Counted from the stretch's first letter, positions 36,235-48,279 are shown. The stretch is 64,000 nucleotides of DNA from Polynucleobacter sp. AP-Reno-20A-A9 (GCF_018882085.1 NZ_JACVPB010000002.1:124425-188424), one strand, 5' to 3'. Program-made: numbers and translations. Notes: a model not told the origin generated them from the sequence alone.

Positions 36235-39200
36235 TAAACGAGAACCCTCTCAATGCCACCTTGGTTAGCCTTAGCTACATAATCTTGCATCCAGTCTTTA
36301 CCTAGCAGCTTCTGAGCCATTTCAACAACGATGTAATCGGCTGTAGTGTCGCTATCTGAATCAAAACGGGTCAGGCCTTGCAAGCATGATGGGCAGCTAG
36401 TTAACACTTTGACATCGCCAGTGAAATCATCTTTGCGCAATTCAGTCGCGGCTTTTTCCATCTCAATCTGTTTACGGAAACGTACTTGAGTAGAAATGTC
36501 AGGCCGTGTGACGGCCAATGTGCCAGACTCACCGCAGCAACGATCATTCTTTGCAATCGCTTTACCGTCTTCGAGTTGAATTAACTCATTCACAGTCTTC
36601 AGGGGATCTTGTAACTTCATTGGGGAGTGGCAAGGATCGTGATACAGATACTTCACACCCGTTACACCAGAGAGCTTAACGCCCTTTTCTGCCAAGAACT
36701 CATGGATATCAATAATGCGGCAGCCAGGGAAAATCTGTTCGAACTGGTAGCCCGCCAATTGGTCATAGCAGGTACCACAAGAAACAACCACGGTCTTGAT
36801 ATCTAAGTAGTTCAGAGTATTGGCAACGCGATGGAATAACACACGGTTATCCGTAATCATCTTTTCGGCTTTATCGAAGTCGCCATTACCCCGCTGTGGG
36901 TAGCCACAACACAAGTAGCCTGGAGGCAATACAGTTTGTACGCCTACATTCCACAACATGGCTTGAGTAGCTAAGCCAACTTGCGAGAACAAACGCTCAG
37001 ATCCGCAACCAGGGAAGTAAAACACCGCCTCAGTATCTGCTGAAGTTGTCTTAGGATCACGAATGATCGGAACGTAGTTCGCATCCTCAATATCTAACAA
37101 AGCACGCGCTGTTTTCTTAGGAAGATTGCCAGGCATCTTCTTATTTACAAAGAAGATCACTTGCTCTTTAACACTCGGCTTTCCTACTGTTGCAGGCGGG
37201 TGGGCAGTTTGTTGTTTTGCAAACTTACGCAAGACATCATTACCCAAGCGTTGCAACTTATAACCCCAACCAATCATCATCTTGCGAGCGAGATTAATAG
37301 ATTCTGGGCTGGTTGCATTCAAGAAGAACATGGATGCTGCAGTTCCAGGATTGAAGCGCTGCTGACCCATCTTACGCAAAAGATTGCGCATATTCATGGT
37401 CACATCACCAAAGTCGATATTGACCGGACATGGAGTTAAACACTTATGACAAACAGTGCAATGCGCAGCGACATCATCAAACATTTCCCAATGGCGAATC
37501 GAAACACCACGTCGAGTTTGCTCTTCATATAAGAAGGCTTCAATCAATAGTGATGTTGCTAGGATTTTGTCGCGCGGGCTGTAAAGCAAGTTTGCACGTG
37601 GTACATGAGTCGAGCAAACAGGCTTGCATTTACCGCAGCGTAAACAATCTTTTACGCTATCGGCAATCGCACCAATATCGCTTTGCTGCATGATGATCGA
37701 CTCATGGCCCATCAAGCCAAAGCTTGGTGTGTAGGCCATACTCAGGTCAGCATGCGGCATCAACTTGCCTTTATTAAAGCGACCTTCCGGATCAACGCGA
37801 TTCTTATAGCTACGGAAGTCTTTGAGTTCGGCTTCAGTTAAATACTCTAATTTAGTAATACCAATGCCATGCTCGCCAGAAATTACTCCGTCTAATGAGC
37901 GGGCTAATTTCATGATCCGATCTACGGCGCGATGCGCATCTTGCAACATCTCATAGTCATCAGAGTTCACAGGAATATTGGTATGAACGTTCCCATCACC
38001 AGCATGCATGTGCAAGGCGACGAATACGCGCTTGCGCAAAATATTTTTGTGAATTGCTTCTAACTCGGCCAGAATCGGCTCAAATGCCAAACCGCCAAAA
38101 ATGATGCGCAATTCAGAGCGCACCTCTTCTTTCCAAGAAGCGCGCAGACTGTAATCCTGTAGGCGCGGGAAATAAGAGTCCATTTCAATGAGCCATTCAG
38201 CCCAACGTCCACGCACCTTGGCAATCAGCTCTAAAGCTTGCTGAACACGATCACCCAAGATTTCTGCCGTCGGAATTTCATACTCAGCATCGCTCTTACC
38301 CAGTGGTAATGCGCTCTTTTTCAAGAAAGTTTCAAGCCCATCGAGTACTTGCAACTTATTCTTGAGGGAGAGCTCAATATTAATGCGATCGATACCATCG
38401 GTGTACTCGCCCATACGCGGCAAGGGAATCACGACGTCTTCATTGATCTTAAAAGCATTGGTATGACGGGCAATCGCCGCTGTGCGCGCACGATCAAGCC
38501 AGAACTTCTTACGGGCATCAGCGCTTACTGCAACAAAGCCTTCACCAACTCGCAGATTCGCCATCCGCACTACTTCACTAGTAGCTGCAGCAACAGCCTC
38601 TTCATCATCACCAGCAATGTCGCCAATCAACACCATCTTCGGCAAACTATTGCGCTTAGATTTAGTGGAATAACCCACTGCTCTTAAATACCGATCATCC
38701 AAGTGCTCAAGACCGGCCAAGATTGGGCCACCTTGCTTGCTTAAACCATCTAAGTAAGCTTTGATTTCCACAATACTCGGAATTGCTTCTCGCGCTTGAC
38801 CAAAAAACTCTAAGCAAACAGTGCGCATGAATTTAGGCATGCGATGCAATACCCAAGTTGCGCTAGTAATCAAACCATCGCAACCTTCTTTTTGCACGCC
38901 AGGTAAACCTGATAAAAATTTATCAGTAACATCCTTACCTAAACCTTCTTTGCGGAAACGTCTGCCTTCAACCTCTAATAATTCTGTTTTGAGAATACGT
39001 TGACCTGGCTCACTATTTCCATCAGACCAAGTCAACTGAAAACGAACAGTTTCCACATCATGGATCTTGCCCATATTGTGTTCAAGACGCTCGATATCCA
39101 ACCAATTGCCTTGCGGATCCACCATGCGCCAGCTAGCAAGATTATCTAAAGCAGTTCCCCAAAGAACCGCTTTCTTACCACCAGCATTCATAGCAATATT

Positions 39201-40073
39201 GCCGCCAATACAGCTTGCATCGGCAGAAGTAGGATCAACAGCAAACACAAGACCAGCATGCTCTGCAGCATCAGATACGCGACGGGTCACAACACCTGCA
39301 CCAGTAAAGATGGTAGATACTTCGCGATCCAACCCTGGTAGTTTTTTAGCTTTTACGCCGCCAATATCTTGTAACTTCTCAGTATTAATCACTGCAGACA
39401 TTGCATACAGCGGAATAGCGCCGCCGGTATAACCAGTACCGCCTCCACGAGGAATGATCGTGAGGCCTAATTCAATACAAGCTTTAACTAAACCGGGGAT
39501 TTCAGATTCGTAATCCGGCTTTAGAACAACCAGCGGAAACTCAACTCGCCAGTCTGTTGCATCCGTAACGTGAGCGGCGCGAGACACACCATCAAAACAA
39601 ATATTGTCTGCAGCAGTATGGCGACCTAACTCTTTACGAGCACGCTTACGAATGACTTCAACTTCTTTAAATCCGTTTTCGAAATTTTCGATTGCGCGAT
39701 AAGCAGCGCTTAATAGAATTTCCACTTGGTCAGCAGAATCGCCACTATTGCGCTTCTTCACTTCGCCCAAGCGATGCCAGAGTGCATCGATTAATTGTTT
39801 ACGGCGATTGGGGCTATCTAGCAAATCATCTTGCAAGAAAGGGTTGCGCTGAACTACCCAAATATCACCCAGAATTTCAAACAACATACGAGCGGAACGG
39901 CCTGTACGGCGAACACCACGCAAGTTATTGAGAACGCGCCATGATTCCTCGCCCAATAAGCGAATCACAATCTCTCGATCAGAAAAGGAGGTGTAGTTGT
40001 AGGGAATTTCGCGAAGACGGGGGGAGCCCGCCTCAGCATCCAACAACTGGTTCAAAGCTAATGGTGCGTTCAT
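36234..40073 (-). CDS. large FAD/FMN-binding oxidoreductase with Fe-S and CCG domains (DUF3683 type)
   Basis: A 1279-residue fusion related to glycolate and D-lactate dehydrogenases. After an N-terminal DUF3683 region (about residues 1-150) comes the FAD-binding domain ([12 protein letters not shown], about 202-213; [20 protein letters not shown], about 270-289). The FAD-oxidase C-terminal domain follows, with the His-rich [15 protein letters not shown]. Two 4Fe-4S motifs ([11 protein letters not shown] about 804; [12 protein letters not shown] about 872) and two CCG-type cysteine domains (FPGCGSERL about 1017; HDPCHSP about 1144; RCCGESG about 1177) complete it. It combines in one chain what GlcDEF-type enzymes split. 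The substrate is probably a 2-hydroxy acid but cannot be fixed. Confidence 0.88.
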   Translation of the reverse strand: MNAPLALNQLLDAEAGSPRLREIPYNYTSFSDREIVIRLLGEESWRVLNNLRGVRRTGRSARMLFEILGDIWVVQRNPFLQDDLLDSPNRRKQLIDALWHRLGEVKKRNSGDSADQVEILLSAAYRAIENFENGFKEVEVIRKRARKELGRHTAADNICFDGVSRAAHVTDATDWRVEFPLVVLKPDYESEIPGLVKACIELGLTIIPRGGGTGYTGGAIPLYAMSAVINTEKLQDIGGVKAKKLPGLDREVSTIFTGAGVVTRRVSDAAEHAGLVFAVDPTSADASCIGGNIAMNAGGKKAVLWGTALDNLASWRMVDPQGNWLDIERLEHNMGKIHDVETVRFQLTWSDGNSEPGQRILKTELLEVEGRRFRKEGLGKDVTDKFLSGLPGVQKEGCDGLITSATWVLHRMPKFMRTVCLEFFGQAREAIPSIVEIKAYLDGLSKQGGPILAGLEHLDDRYLRAVGYSTKSKRNSLPKMVLIGDIAGDDEEAVAAATSEVVRMANLRVGEGFVAVSADARKKFWLDRARTAAIARHTNAFKINEDVVIPLPRMGEYTDGIDRINIELSLKNKLQVLDGLETFLKKSALPLGKSDAEYEIPTAEILGDRVQQALELIAKVRGRWAEWLIEMDSYFPRLQDYSLRASWKEEVRSELRIIFGGLAFEPILAELEAIHKNILRKRVFVALHMHAGDGNVHTNIPVNSDDYEMLQDAHRAVDRIMKLARSLDGVISGEHGIGITKLEYLTEAELKDFRSYKNRVDPEGRFNKGKLMPHADLSMAYTPSFGLMGHESIIMQQSDIGAIADSVKDCLRCGKCKPVCSTHVPRANLLYSPRDKILATSLLIEAFLYEEQTRRGVSIRHWEMFDDVAAHCTVCHKCLTPCPVNIDFGDVTMNMRNLLRKMGQQRFNPGTAASMFFLNATSPESINLARKMMIGWGYKLQRLGNDVLRKFAKQQTAHPPATVGKPSVKEQVIFFVNKKMPGNLPKKTARALLDIEDANYVPIIRDPKTTSADTEAVFYFPGCGSERLFSQVGLATQAMLWNVGVQTVLPPGYLCCGYPQRGNGDFDKAEKMITDNRVLFHRVANTLNYLDIKTVVVSCGTCYDQLAGYQFEQIFPGCRIIDIHEFLAEKGVKLSGVTGVKYLYHDPCHSPMKLQDPLKTVNELIQLEDGKAIAKNDRCCGESGTLAVTRPDISTQVRFRKQIEMEKAATELRKDDFTGDVKVLTSCPSCLQGLTRFDSDSDTTADYIVVEMAQKLLGKDWMQDYVAKANQGGIERVLV

Positions 40074-40207
40074 AGCGACATATTTGATAAATAAGCATTT
40101 TAATTGAGTGAACCTGATAGTGGCAGGATTCCGAGAAAGTTGCTCCCCAAAGGAATAAACCCTTGCAAATCTAAGGGCTTAGGAGCCATCCGTGGTACGC
40201 TCATCGG

Positions 40208-41728
40208 ATGGCAACGAACTATTTAAAGAAAATTTTATCGGCTCGCGTCTATGACGTAGCCAGAGAAACCGAACTTCAGGTCGCCCCAGAACTGACTAGG
40301 CGTTTGGGCAACCAGGTCTTACTCAAAAGAGAGGATAACCAGCCGGTTTTCTCCTTCAAACTCCGTGGTGCCTATAACAAAATGGCCCATTTGCCTCTTG
40401 AAGCCCTAAAACGCGGGGTTATTGCGGCTTCCGCAGGCAATCATGCCCAGGGTGTAGCGCTTTCGGCAGCCAAAATGAAGTGCAAAGCCGTCATCGTGAT
40501 GCCAGTCACGACTCCGAGCGTCAAAATCGATGCGGTAAAGGCCAGAGGTGGATCCTGGGTAGAAATCATCCTTCATGGTGAATCCTATAGCGATGCCTTT
40601 AAACATTCCGAGATTCTCGGTAAAAAACGGGGTTTAACTTTTGTTCACCCCTTTGATGATCCCGACGTTATTGCAGGCCAAGGAACAATAGCCCACGAGA
40701 TCTTTACTCAATACGAAAAACCGATTGATGCAGTTTTTGTAGCCATTGGTGGTGGCGGCTTAATTTCCGGCATTGGCGAATACATCAAAGCCGTTAGCCC
40801 GAAGACAAAAGTGATCGGCGTTCAAGCTTCTGACTCAGATGCCATGAATCAATCACTCAAAGCGAATAAACGCATTGAGATGAGGGATGTTGGATTATTT
40901 TCTGATGGTACTGCCGTCAAATTAGTTGGCAAAGAAACATTTCGCATCTGCAAGAAAGTAGTAGACGAAATCGTCACCGTTGACACAGATGAAATCTGTG
41001 CAGCTATCAATGATGTATTTACCGATACGCGTAGCATTCTTGAGCCTGCTGGCGCACTTGCCATTGCGGGCATGAAGAAGTATGTCGAGAAAAAACGTAT
41101 CAAGAAGAAAACCTTGGTGGCTGTGGCTTGCGGGGCGAATATGAACTTTAGCCGCTTGCGCTTTGTGGCTGAACGCGCAGACGTTGGTGAGTTCCGCGAA
41201 GCCGTATTTGCAGTCACCATTCCAGAAGAGCGTGGCTCTTTTAAACGCTTTTGCGAATTACTCGGCAAACGTAATGTGACTGAATTTAACTATCGTATTG
41301 GCGATCAAAGTGAAGCCCATATTTTTGTTGGCATCAGCACACTAAAATCCGGCGATAGCGAAGCGATTGCAAAGCATTTCCGCAAAGCAAAGTTCGCAAC
41401 GATTGATCTCACGCATGATGAGTTAGCAAAATCGCATTTACGTCATATGGTTGGCGGACATTCTGCGCTTGCTAAAGATGAGTTGCTCTACCGTTTTGAA
41501 TTTCCAGAGCGCCCAGGCGCATTGATGAAGTTTTTAACCAGTATGGCGCCCAACTGGAATATCAGTCTGTTCCACTACCGTAACCATGGGGCTGACTATG
41601 GCCGCATTCTGATTGGTCTTCAAGTTCCCAAGAATGAACAAAAGAAATTCCAGAGCTTCTTGGCAACCTTGGGCTACCCGCACTGGGATGAAACCAATAA
41701 CCCCGCCTATCGCCTGTTCCTCAAATAG
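40208..41728 (+). CDS. ilvA: threonine ammonia-lyase, biosynthetic
   Basis: IlvA deaminates threonine to 2-oxobutyrate, the first step to isoleucine, using PLP. The PLP lysine is in VFSFKLRGAYNKM (about residue 51). ASAGNHAQGVALSA (about 75-88) and the phosphate-binding GGGGLISG follow. Two C-terminal ACT-like regulatory domains (about 325-500; VTIPEERGSFKRFCELLG and FEFPERPGALMKFL) indicate the isoleucine-inhibited form. Length 506 is typical. It is divergent from the large oxidoreductase across 134 bp, in which I see no attenuator. Confidence 0.97.
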   Translation: MATNYLKKILSARVYDVARETELQVAPELTRRLGNQVLLKREDNQPVFSFKLRGAYNKMAHLPLEALKRGVIAASAGNHAQGVALSAAKMKCKAVIVMPVTTPSVKIDAVKARGGSWVEIILHGESYSDAFKHSEILGKKRGLTFVHPFDDPDVIAGQGTIAHEIFTQYEKPIDAVFVAIGGGGLISGIGEYIKAVSPKTKVIGVQASDSDAMNQSLKANKRIEMRDVGLFSDGTAVKLVGKETFRICKKVVDEIVTVDTDEICAAINDVFTDTRSILEPAGALAIAGMKKYVEKKRIKKKTLVAVACGANMNFSRLRFVAERADVGEFREAVFAVTIPEERGSFKRFCELLGKRNVTEFNYRIGDQSEAHIFVGISTLKSGDSEAIAKHFRKAKFATIDLTHDELAKSHLRHMVGGHSALAKDELLYRFEFPERPGALMKFLTSMAPNWNISLFHYRNHGADYGRILIGLQVPKNEQKKFQSFLATLGYPHWDETNNPAYRLFLK

Positions 41729-41743
41729 GATATAAGCCGCAAG

Positions 41744-42652
41744 ATGTCATACACACTCACTGGAAAACTCGTCGTTGCGATTTCATCGCGCGCCCTGTTT
41801 GATTTCGAAGAAGAAAATCGCATCTTTGAATCAACCGATGACAGCGCTTATATGAAGTTGCAGCTGGAGCGCCTGAGTGAGGCCGCCCAAAAAGGGGTGG
41901 CATTCCCCTTGGTCAAGAAACTCCTCGCTTTTAATGATGAGGGTGAGCAGCGTGTCGAAGTAGTCATTCTTTCTCGTAACGATCCAGTCAGTGGTTTGCG
42001 CGTGTTCCGCTCCGCCGAACATCATGGCCTGCATCTTGAGCGTGGCGTATTTACAAGAGGCAGGCCACCGTATCACTACCTACGTTCCTTACACGCGAAC
42101 CTCTTCTTGTCCGCAAATGAAGATGATGTACGAGCAACGATTGATGCAGGTTTTCCTGCAGCACGCGTGTATCCAGAGTCCAGCAAAACTGCTGAGTCTC
42201 ATCCCAATGAAATCCGCATCGCATTTGACGGAGACGCAGTCCTTTTCTCCGATGAAGCCGAACAAGTCTTCCAGAAAAAGGGCCTTGAGGCTTTTGTTGA
42301 TCACGAAAGTAAGAAGGTTGATATTCCCTTGCCTCCTGGCCCATTCAAGCCCTTACTAGAAGCGCTCCACAGACTACAGCGCTCCACCAGTGAAAACGGT
42401 ATGCGCATTCGTACCGCATTAGTGACTGCACGCTCAGCACCGGCCCACGAGCGAGCTATTCGCACCCTGATGGCATGGGGTATTGATGTAGATGAGGCGA
42501 TGTTCTTGGGTGGCCTCTCGAAGAGCGAGTTCTTACGAGAATTCGAGCCAGACTTTTTCTTTGATGATCAAACCGGCCACTGCCAATCAGCCGCTTCTGT
42601 AGCTCCAACCGGACATGTTGTATCGGGCGTTTCAAACAAACCCAAGAACTAA
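41744..42652 (+). CDS. 5'-nucleotidase (NT5C1-like family)
   Basis: Resembles the cytosolic 5'-nucleotidase family related to eukaryotic NT5C1A/B. LVVAISSRALFDFEEEN opens the protein, FDGDAVLFSDEAEQVFQ (about residues 165-181) supplies the HAD-like Asp-x-Asp, and PDFFFDDQTGHC is the acidic C-terminal motif. It should remove phosphate from nucleoside monophosphates. Length 302 fits. It is 15 bp after ilvA and probably cotranscribed with it and with queF. Confidence 0.8.
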   Translation: MSYTLTGKLVVAISSRALFDFEEENRIFESTDDSAYMKLQLERLSEAAQKGVAFPLVKKLLAFNDEGEQRVEVVILSRNDPVSGLRVFRSAEHHGLHLERGVFTRGRPPYHYLRSLHANLFLSANEDDVRATIDAGFPAARVYPESSKTAESHPNEIRIAFDGDAVLFSDEAEQVFQKKGLEAFVDHESKKVDIPLPPGPFKPLLEALHRLQRSTSENGMRIRTALVTARSAPAHERAIRTLMAWGIDVDEAMFLGGLSKSEFLREFEPDFFFDDQTGHCQSAASVAPTGHVVSGVSNKPKN

Positions 42653-42681
42653 ACACTAAACAAAATTTAAAAAAGTATTTC

Positions 42682-43509
42682 ATGGCAACGCTTCCACTCG
42701 GACAATCAACACAATACCCAGATCAATATGATCCGAGCTTGTTGTTTCCCATCCCAAGATCTGAGAACAGAAAGAAACTCGGCATTAAAGAGGGTCAGTC
42801 CTTACCGTTTGTAGGCGTTGATATTTGGAATGCCTTTGAACTGAGCTGGCTCAATCAAAAGGGTAAGCCACAAATTGCTTTGGCAGAGTTTCAGATTCCT
42901 GCAGACTCACCGAACATGATTGAGTCTAAATCTTTCAAGCTTTATCTCAATAGCCTTAACAGTGCACGCTTTGAAGATGAGAATGCAGTTAAAGAGCGGC
43001 TCATTACCGACTTATCCGCAGTTGCCGGCAGCAAGATTACCACCCGCATCAACCCCACTGAAGCAGTCTCCAAAAAGGGGATGCAAGAAATGGGCGGCAT
43101 TTTGATGGATCGGCTCGATATCGAGATTGATCCAAACTTGCCCGCAGACCCAAGCATGCTAGGTGTTAATGAATCCTTTGGCCCCATAGAACAATGCCTG
43201 GTTTCGCATCTATTGAAATCCAACTGCCCAGTTACTGGCCAGCCAGATTGGGCGAGCGTACAGATTCGTTATCAGGGCAGGCCAATCCTTGAGGAAGGCT
43301 TATTGCGCTATCTGATTGGCTTTAGACAGTTAGGTGAGTTCCACGAACATTGTGTGGAAACGATCTTTACTGATATCAAACGTCAGTGCAAACCGGAGAA
43401 ATTATCTGTGTATGCCCGTTATACAAGACGCGGCGGTTTAGATATCAACCCATTCCGCACAGATCACAATTCGCCCTGGCCAGATAATATTCGGCACGCC
43501 AGACAGTAG
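42682..43509 (+). CDS. queF: NADPH-dependent preQ0 reductase (7-cyano-7-deazaguanine reductase)
   Basis: QueF reduces the nitrile of preQ0 to preQ1 in queuosine synthesis. The 275-residue length indicates the bimodular type. The NADPH motif ESKSFKLYLNSLN is at about residues 80-92, the catalytic cysteine is in LKSNCPVTGQPDWASVQI (about residue 182), and the following FHEHCVE supplies the conserved His/Glu region. It closes the plus-strand unit and is followed by a bidirectional terminator. Confidence 0.96.
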   Translation: MATLPLGQSTQYPDQYDPSLLFPIPRSENRKKLGIKEGQSLPFVGVDIWNAFELSWLNQKGKPQIALAEFQIPADSPNMIESKSFKLYLNSLNSARFEDENAVKERLITDLSAVAGSKITTRINPTEAVSKKGMQEMGGILMDRLDIEIDPNLPADPSMLGVNESFGPIEQCLVSHLLKSNCPVTGQPDWASVQIRYQGRPILEEGLLRYLIGFRQLGEFHEHCVETIFTDIKRQCKPEKLSVYARYTRRGGLDINPFRTDHNSPWPDNIRHARQ

Positions 43510-43515
43510 GCAAAT

Positions 43516-43551
43516 AAAAACCCCTTGTAGGAAATCCTAGAAGGGGTTTTT
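43516..43551. terminator. bidirectional terminator between queF and ssb
   Basis: AAAAACCCCTT and AAGGGGTTTTT pair perfectly. Between them TAGGA/TCCTA forms an inner stem with a two-base loop, with one mismatch between the stems. Both strands end in five Ts, serving the convergent queF and ssb genes. Confidence 0.85.
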
Positions 43552-43586
43552 GCTATTACGGTAATTACCGCACTAGTTGTTATTGC

Positions 43587-44042
43587 TTAAAACGGAATAT
43601 CGTCGTCCATTGCACCTAATGATGCCGCGTTTGATGCTGCTGGGGCAGACTGCTCAGCCGGCCTTGAACGGCTGTAGCTCTCGCCACCATCACCACTTCC
43701 GCCTACTGGTTTGCCGCCAAGCATCTGCATGGTTTCTGCAACGATCTCTGTGGAATACTTTTCTTGGCCACTAGCGTCAGTCCATTTGCGTGTACGCAAA
43801 CGACCTTCAACATAAACCTGTGAACCTTTTTTAAGGTACTGACCAGCGATTTCTGCAAGCTTGCCAAAGAATGCAACACGGTGCCATTCTGTGGTTTCTT
43901 TCATTTCGTTAGTTTGTTTATCTTTGTAGCGATCAGATGTTGCTACTGAGATGTTTGTAACTGCGTCGCCGCTTGGCATGTAACGCGTCTCTGGATCACG
44001 TCCTACGTTACCTACGATGATGACCTTATTTACCGAAGCCAT
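43587..44042 (-). CDS. ssb: single-stranded DNA-binding protein
   Basis: SSB coats single-stranded DNA in replication and repair. An OB fold covers about residues 1-110 ([52 protein letters not shown]). A Gly/Ser-rich linker and the acidic protein-binding tip DDDIPF follow. Length 151 is typical. The order ssb, MFS transporter, uvrA is common in Burkholderiales. Confidence 0.98.
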   Translation of the reverse strand: MASVNKVIIVGNVGRDPETRYMPSGDAVTNISVATSDRYKDKQTNEMKETTEWHRVAFFGKLAEIAGQYLKKGSQVYVEGRLRTRKWTDASGQEKYSTEIVAETMQMLGGKPVGGSGDGGESYSRSRPAEQSAPAASNAASLGAMDDDIPF

Positions 44043-44122
44043 GTTGTCTCCCGAAGAAAAATACTGCTGTTATTACTGCTAAAAATAAACTGCTCGCTTT
44101 AATTTAATCAATGAAGCTGCGG

Positions 44123-45307
44123 TTATGTCGTTGTGCTTATATCCTTGGAATCTATTGCTCTTGTTGGCATTTCACCCATCGACCAAGCAATTATAAGCCA
44201 GCAAACCAGGAGTGCTGCGCCCATAGCAAAGACCGATAAATCACCATGGCTATCCATCAAATAACCGCCAATAACTGCTCCAGAGAACAAGCCAATGGAT
44301 TGCGTAGTGTTGTAAACACCTAATGCGGTACCTTTAGATTCTTTAGCAAAACGAGACACCAAAGAGGGTTGTAAGGCTTCGAGTAGATTGAAGCCTACAA
44401 AATAAACCAGTAGCGCAGATGCAATCGTCATGACTGAATTCGCTTGCGTAAAGATCAATTCTGCAACCAGCAATAAAACAATCGCGACTAACAAAATAGT
44501 TCTTAGCTTCTGCTTCTTTTCGCCGTAAATAATTGCGGGAGCCATGAAGACAAAAGATAGCAGCACCACAGGAAGATAAATTTCCCAATGGGAGGAAAGT
44601 GGTAATCCTGCCTGCACTAATAATCTGGGCACTACCAAGAACATGGCGACTTGAGTTGCATGCAATACATACACACCAAGATTCAAACGCATCAACTCTG
44701 GTCGAAAGAAAACTTCTTTCAATGAAGCTTGTTGAACTTTTGCCTCAGGCTTACTCGTTGGCAAAACGTAATAAGTAACAAACATCGCAATCACACCCAA
44801 CGCCGCCAGAACAATAAAAATTCCACTCAGACTAATCGCACGATAAATCGGTGCAGCAATGACTAAGGACAGCGCAAATGAGAGAGCAATACTGCCGCCA
44901 ACCAATGCCATAGCTCGGGTGCGAACCTGTTCACGAGTCAAATCCGCTACCCAGGCAGAAATCGCAGCAGAGACCGCCCCAGCACCCATAATCCCGCGGC
45001 CAAGGGCAATCCATAGCAAGTCATCCTTGGCTGCACAAATCAATGCTCCAGCCACAAACAGGGATAAGCCCCATAAAACAACTGGTTTACGGCCAATACG
45101 GTCTGATAAACGGCCCAAAGGGATATAAAAACAGGCCTGAACAATATTAAAGATCCCAAGGGTCAAGCCGACCCAAAGTGCATGTTCACCACCCGGCAAG
45201 CCACGCGCATGGATGCTGAAGATGGGCAATAGCAAGAATAGACCCAGCATACGGAGGCCAAAAATGCCTGCTAAGGCCAGAGTGGAGCGAAGTTCAGAAG
45301 GATTCAT
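44123..45307 (-). CDS. MFS transporter (DHA1-like)
   Basis: A 394-residue permease with about twelve membrane helices. The loop 2-3 signature is seen as PLGRLSDRIGRKPVVLWG (about residues 62-79), and WVADLTREQVRTRAMA follows helix 4. The substrate is unknown; family resemblance is to drug-type exporters. It lies between ssb and the divergent uvrA, with 37 bp separating the start codons. Confidence 0.88.
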   Translation of the reverse strand: MNPSELRSTLALAGIFGLRMLGLFLLLPIFSIHARGLPGGEHALWVGLTLGIFNIVQACFYIPLGRLSDRIGRKPVVLWGLSLFVAGALICAAKDDLLWIALGRGIMGAGAVSAAISAWVADLTREQVRTRAMALVGGSIALSFALSLVIAAPIYRAISLSGIFIVLAALGVIAMFVTYYVLPTSKPEAKVQQASLKEVFFRPELMRLNLGVYVLHATQVAMFLVVPRLLVQAGLPLSSHWEIYLPVVLLSFVFMAPAIIYGEKKQKLRTILLVAIVLLLVAELIFTQANSVMTIASALLVYFVGFNLLEALQPSLVSRFAKESKGTALGVYNTTQSIGLFSGAVIGGYLMDSHGDLSVFAMGAALLVCWLIIAWSMGEMPTRAIDSKDISTTT

Positions 45308-45344
45308 GGGAAAGAGCTATATTAACAAGTTACGCTAAAAAATC

Positions 45345-48251
45345 ATGAATAACGAAATCAAGATCCGCGGTGCCCGCACCCACAACCTCAAAAACATCAA
45401 TCTAGACATCCCTAGAGAGAAACTCGTCGTCCTTACTGGCTTATCTGGCTCAGGCAAAAGCTCATTGGCTTTTGACACTCTGTATGCAGAAGGTCAACGC
45501 CGCTACGTGGAATCTCTATCAGCTTATGCCCGTCAGTTTTTGCAACTGATGGAAAAGCCAGATGTCGATACGATTGAAGGGCTTTCTCCAGCGATTTCGA
45601 TTGAGCAAAAAGCCACCAGTCATAATCCACGCTCCACCGTTGGTACTGTGACTGAAATTCATGATTACTTGCGTTTGTTATTTGCACGCGCAGGCACACC
45701 ACATTGCCCAGATCACGATCTTCCACTAGAAGCGCAAAGCGTTTCTCAAATGGTCGACACCGTATTGTCAATGCCAGAAGATACAAAGCTGATGATTCTG
45801 GCTCCAGTGGTGAGCGAGCGCAAAGGTGAGTTTGTTGATCTCTTTCAAGACCTGCAGGCACAAGGCTTTGTACGATTCCGCGTGCGCTCTGGCGGTGGCA
45901 CAGCAAACGTAGCAAAAGCAGAAATTTTTGAAGTTGATCAATTACCAGCACTCAAGAAAAACGACAAGCACTCCATTGAAGTAGTGGTTGATCGCATCAA
46001 AGTGCGTCCTGATATTCAGCAACGTCTTGCCGAATCTTTTGAGACAGCATTGCGCCTTGCTGATGGCAAAGCCATGATCGTTGACATGGATACTGGCAAA
46101 GAGATGATCTTCTCTAGTAAGTTTGCTTGCCCAGTTTGCTCATACTCCCTACAAGAATTAGAGCCGCGCCTCTTCTCCTTTAATAATCCAATGGGCGCCT
46201 GCCCATCTTGTGATGGCCTGGGCCATCAGTCTTTCTTTGATCCAAAGCGCATCGTTGCCCATCCCGATTTATCACTCGCCTCCGGCGCCATTAAAGGCTG
46301 GGATCGCCGCAATCAGTTCTACTTCAAACTTCTTCAGACCCTGGCCAAACATGGCGGCTTTGATGTGGAGAAGCCATTTGAAACTCTAAATAAAAAGCAA
46401 CAAGATCTGCTTCTCTTGGGGTCTGGTGATGTCACCATTCCTTTTGAATACATCAACGAGCGTGGCAAGAATAGTATTCGTGAACATGCCTTTGAAGGCA
46501 TTGTTGCCAACTTTGAAAGACGTTATCGCGAAACGGATTCCATGACAGTTCGCGAAGAACTATCACGCTATCAGAATGTGCAAACTTGCCCAGAATGTAA
46601 TGGCAGCCGCTTACGTAAAGAAGCACGCTTTGTCAAAGTAGGCGAGAAGAAACAATCGCGCGCCATTTACGAGATCAGTGCCCTACCGCTGAAGGAAGCG
46701 AAGGAATATTTCGAGACGCTTGAACTCAAAGGTGCTAAACGAGAAATCGCTGACAAGATTGTCAAGGAGATTGGCGCACGTCTACGCTTCTTAAATGACG
46801 TAGGTCTGGACTACCTTTCACTCGAGCGCAGTGCCGACACTCTCTCGGGCGGTGAAGCCCAACGTATTCGCCTGGCGAGCCAGATTGGCTCTGGATTAAC
46901 TGGCGTGATGTATGTCTTAGATGAACCTTCGATTGGCCTGCATCAACGCGATAACGATCGCCTGATTGGCACCCTGAAGCACCTGCGTGATTTAGGCAAT
47001 AGCGTTTTAGTCGTTGAGCATGATGAAGATATGATTCGCGCCTCTGACTGGGTGATCGATATCGGCCCTGGTGCTGGCGTTCATGGTGGTGAAGTGGTTG
47101 CTCAAGGCACGCCTGCCGAAGTAGAAGCAAACCCGAATTCCTTAACTGGTGCTTACCTTGCTGGCCGTGAAGCAATCGCAGTTCCAGAAATACGTATTCC
47201 TGTAAATGATCGCTTTTTAGAAATCATTGGTGCGCGTGGCAATAACTTGCAATCTGTTCACGCAAAAATTCCAGTCGGCTTGTTAACTTGCGTTACCGGT
47301 GTATCAGGCTCGGGTAAATCCACCTTAATCAATGACACCCTGCATCATGCAGTTGCTCAACACTTTTATGGCTCTAATGCAGAGCCTGCAGCACATGATG
47401 CAATCAAAGGATTAGAGCATTTCGATAAAGTAATTAGCGTTGACCAATCCCCGATTGGCAGAACGCCGCGCTCTAACCCAGCAACCTACACAGGACTATT
47501 TACCCCGATTAGAGAACTCTTCGCGGGTGTTCCGGCATCACGTGAACGAGGCTATGAAGCGGGTCGCTTCTCCTTTAACGTTAAAGGCGGGCGCTGTGAT
47601 TCCTGTGAAGGTGACGGTGTGCTCAAAGTAGAGATGCACTTCCTGCCAGATGTCTATGTTCCTTGTGACGTTTGTCATGGCAAACGCTATAACCGTGAAA
47701 CTTTAGATATTCGCTACAAGGGTAAGAATATTCATGAAGTGCTGTCGATGACCATCGAACAAGCCCATGAGTTCTTCGAAGCAGTGCCCGTTGTTAAGCG
47801 GAAACTCAAAACATTGCTCGATGTTGGTCTGGGCTACGTGAAGCTTGGACAAAGCGCAACCACCTTATCTGGCGGCGAAGCACAACGCGTCAAACTCTCG
47901 CTTGAGCTCTCTAAGCGCGATACCGGCAGAACTTTATATATCCTAGATGAACCTACTACTGGTTTGCATTTCCATGACATCCAGTTGCTGCTAACCGTGA
48001 TTCAAACACTCAAGAAACAAGGCAACACAATTGTCATCATTGAGCACAACCTCGATGTCATTAAGACTGCGGATTGGATTATTGACTTAGGACCTAAAGG
48101 CGGCGCTGGCGGTGGACAAATCATTGCTACCGGCACACCAGAAGATGTTGCCAAAAATGAATTGAGTTTTACAGGTCACTACTTGGCGCCTTTGCTGACT
48201 CGAAAAGCTCCTACTCCTGTAGCTAGTAAAAAGAAAAAAGTGGCAAGCTAG
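45345..48251 (+). CDS. uvrA: excinuclease ABC subunit A
   Basis: UvrA recognises bulky DNA lesions and loads UvrB. Two ABC ATPase halves are present: Walker [20 protein letters not shown] (about residues 31-49) and [15 protein letters not shown] (about 649-663). Signatures [16 protein letters not shown] and [15 protein letters not shown], and zinc-finger cysteines (CPVCSYSLQ..., [11 protein letters not shown]...CDVCHGKRY) are also present. Length 968 is typical, with a basic C-terminal tail. Confidence 0.98.
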   Translation: MNNEIKIRGARTHNLKNINLDIPREKLVVLTGLSGSGKSSLAFDTLYAEGQRRYVESLSAYARQFLQLMEKPDVDTIEGLSPAISIEQKATSHNPRSTVGTVTEIHDYLRLLFARAGTPHCPDHDLPLEAQSVSQMVDTVLSMPEDTKLMILAPVVSERKGEFVDLFQDLQAQGFVRFRVRSGGGTANVAKAEIFEVDQLPALKKNDKHSIEVVVDRIKVRPDIQQRLAESFETALRLADGKAMIVDMDTGKEMIFSSKFACPVCSYSLQELEPRLFSFNNPMGACPSCDGLGHQSFFDPKRIVAHPDLSLASGAIKGWDRRNQFYFKLLQTLAKHGGFDVEKPFETLNKKQQDLLLLGSGDVTIPFEYINERGKNSIREHAFEGIVANFERRYRETDSMTVREELSRYQNVQTCPECNGSRLRKEARFVKVGEKKQSRAIYEISALPLKEAKEYFETLELKGAKREIADKIVKEIGARLRFLNDVGLDYLSLERSADTLSGGEAQRIRLASQIGSGLTGVMYVLDEPSIGLHQRDNDRLIGTLKHLRDLGNSVLVVEHDEDMIRASDWVIDIGPGAGVHGGEVVAQGTPAEVEANPNSLTGAYLAGREAIAVPEIRIPVNDRFLEIIGARGNNLQSVHAKIPVGLLTCVTGVSGSGKSTLINDTLHHAVAQHFYGSNAEPAAHDAIKGLEHFDKVISVDQSPIGRTPRSNPATYTGLFTPIRELFAGVPASRERGYEAGRFSFNVKGGRCDSCEGDGVLKVEMHFLPDVYVPCDVCHGKRYNRETLDIRYKGKNIHEVLSMTIEQAHEFFEAVPVVKRKLKTLLDVGLGYVKLGQSATTLSGGEAQRVKLSLELSKRDTGRTLYILDEPTTGLHFHDIQLLLTVIQTLKKQGNTIVIIEHNLDVIKTADWIIDLGPKGGAGGGQIIATGTPEDVAKNELSFTGHYLAPLLTRKAPTPVASKKKKVAS

Positions 48252-48267
48252 CAATCTAATATTGCTA
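48249..48267. repeat. weak hairpin at the uvrA stop codon
   Basis: TAGCAAT and ATTGCTA (7 bp, five-base loop) form an inverted repeat beginning with the uvrA TAG stop, between the convergent uvrA and antiporter genes. No T-run follows on either strand, so termination is doubtful. Confidence 0.3.
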
Positions 48268-48279
48268 CCTTCATCGATC

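Noticed and set aside
40074..40207. Attenuator or leader peptide upstream of ilvA
   Set aside because: No short frame rich in Ile, Val or Leu codons and no terminator hairpin were found in these 134 bp.
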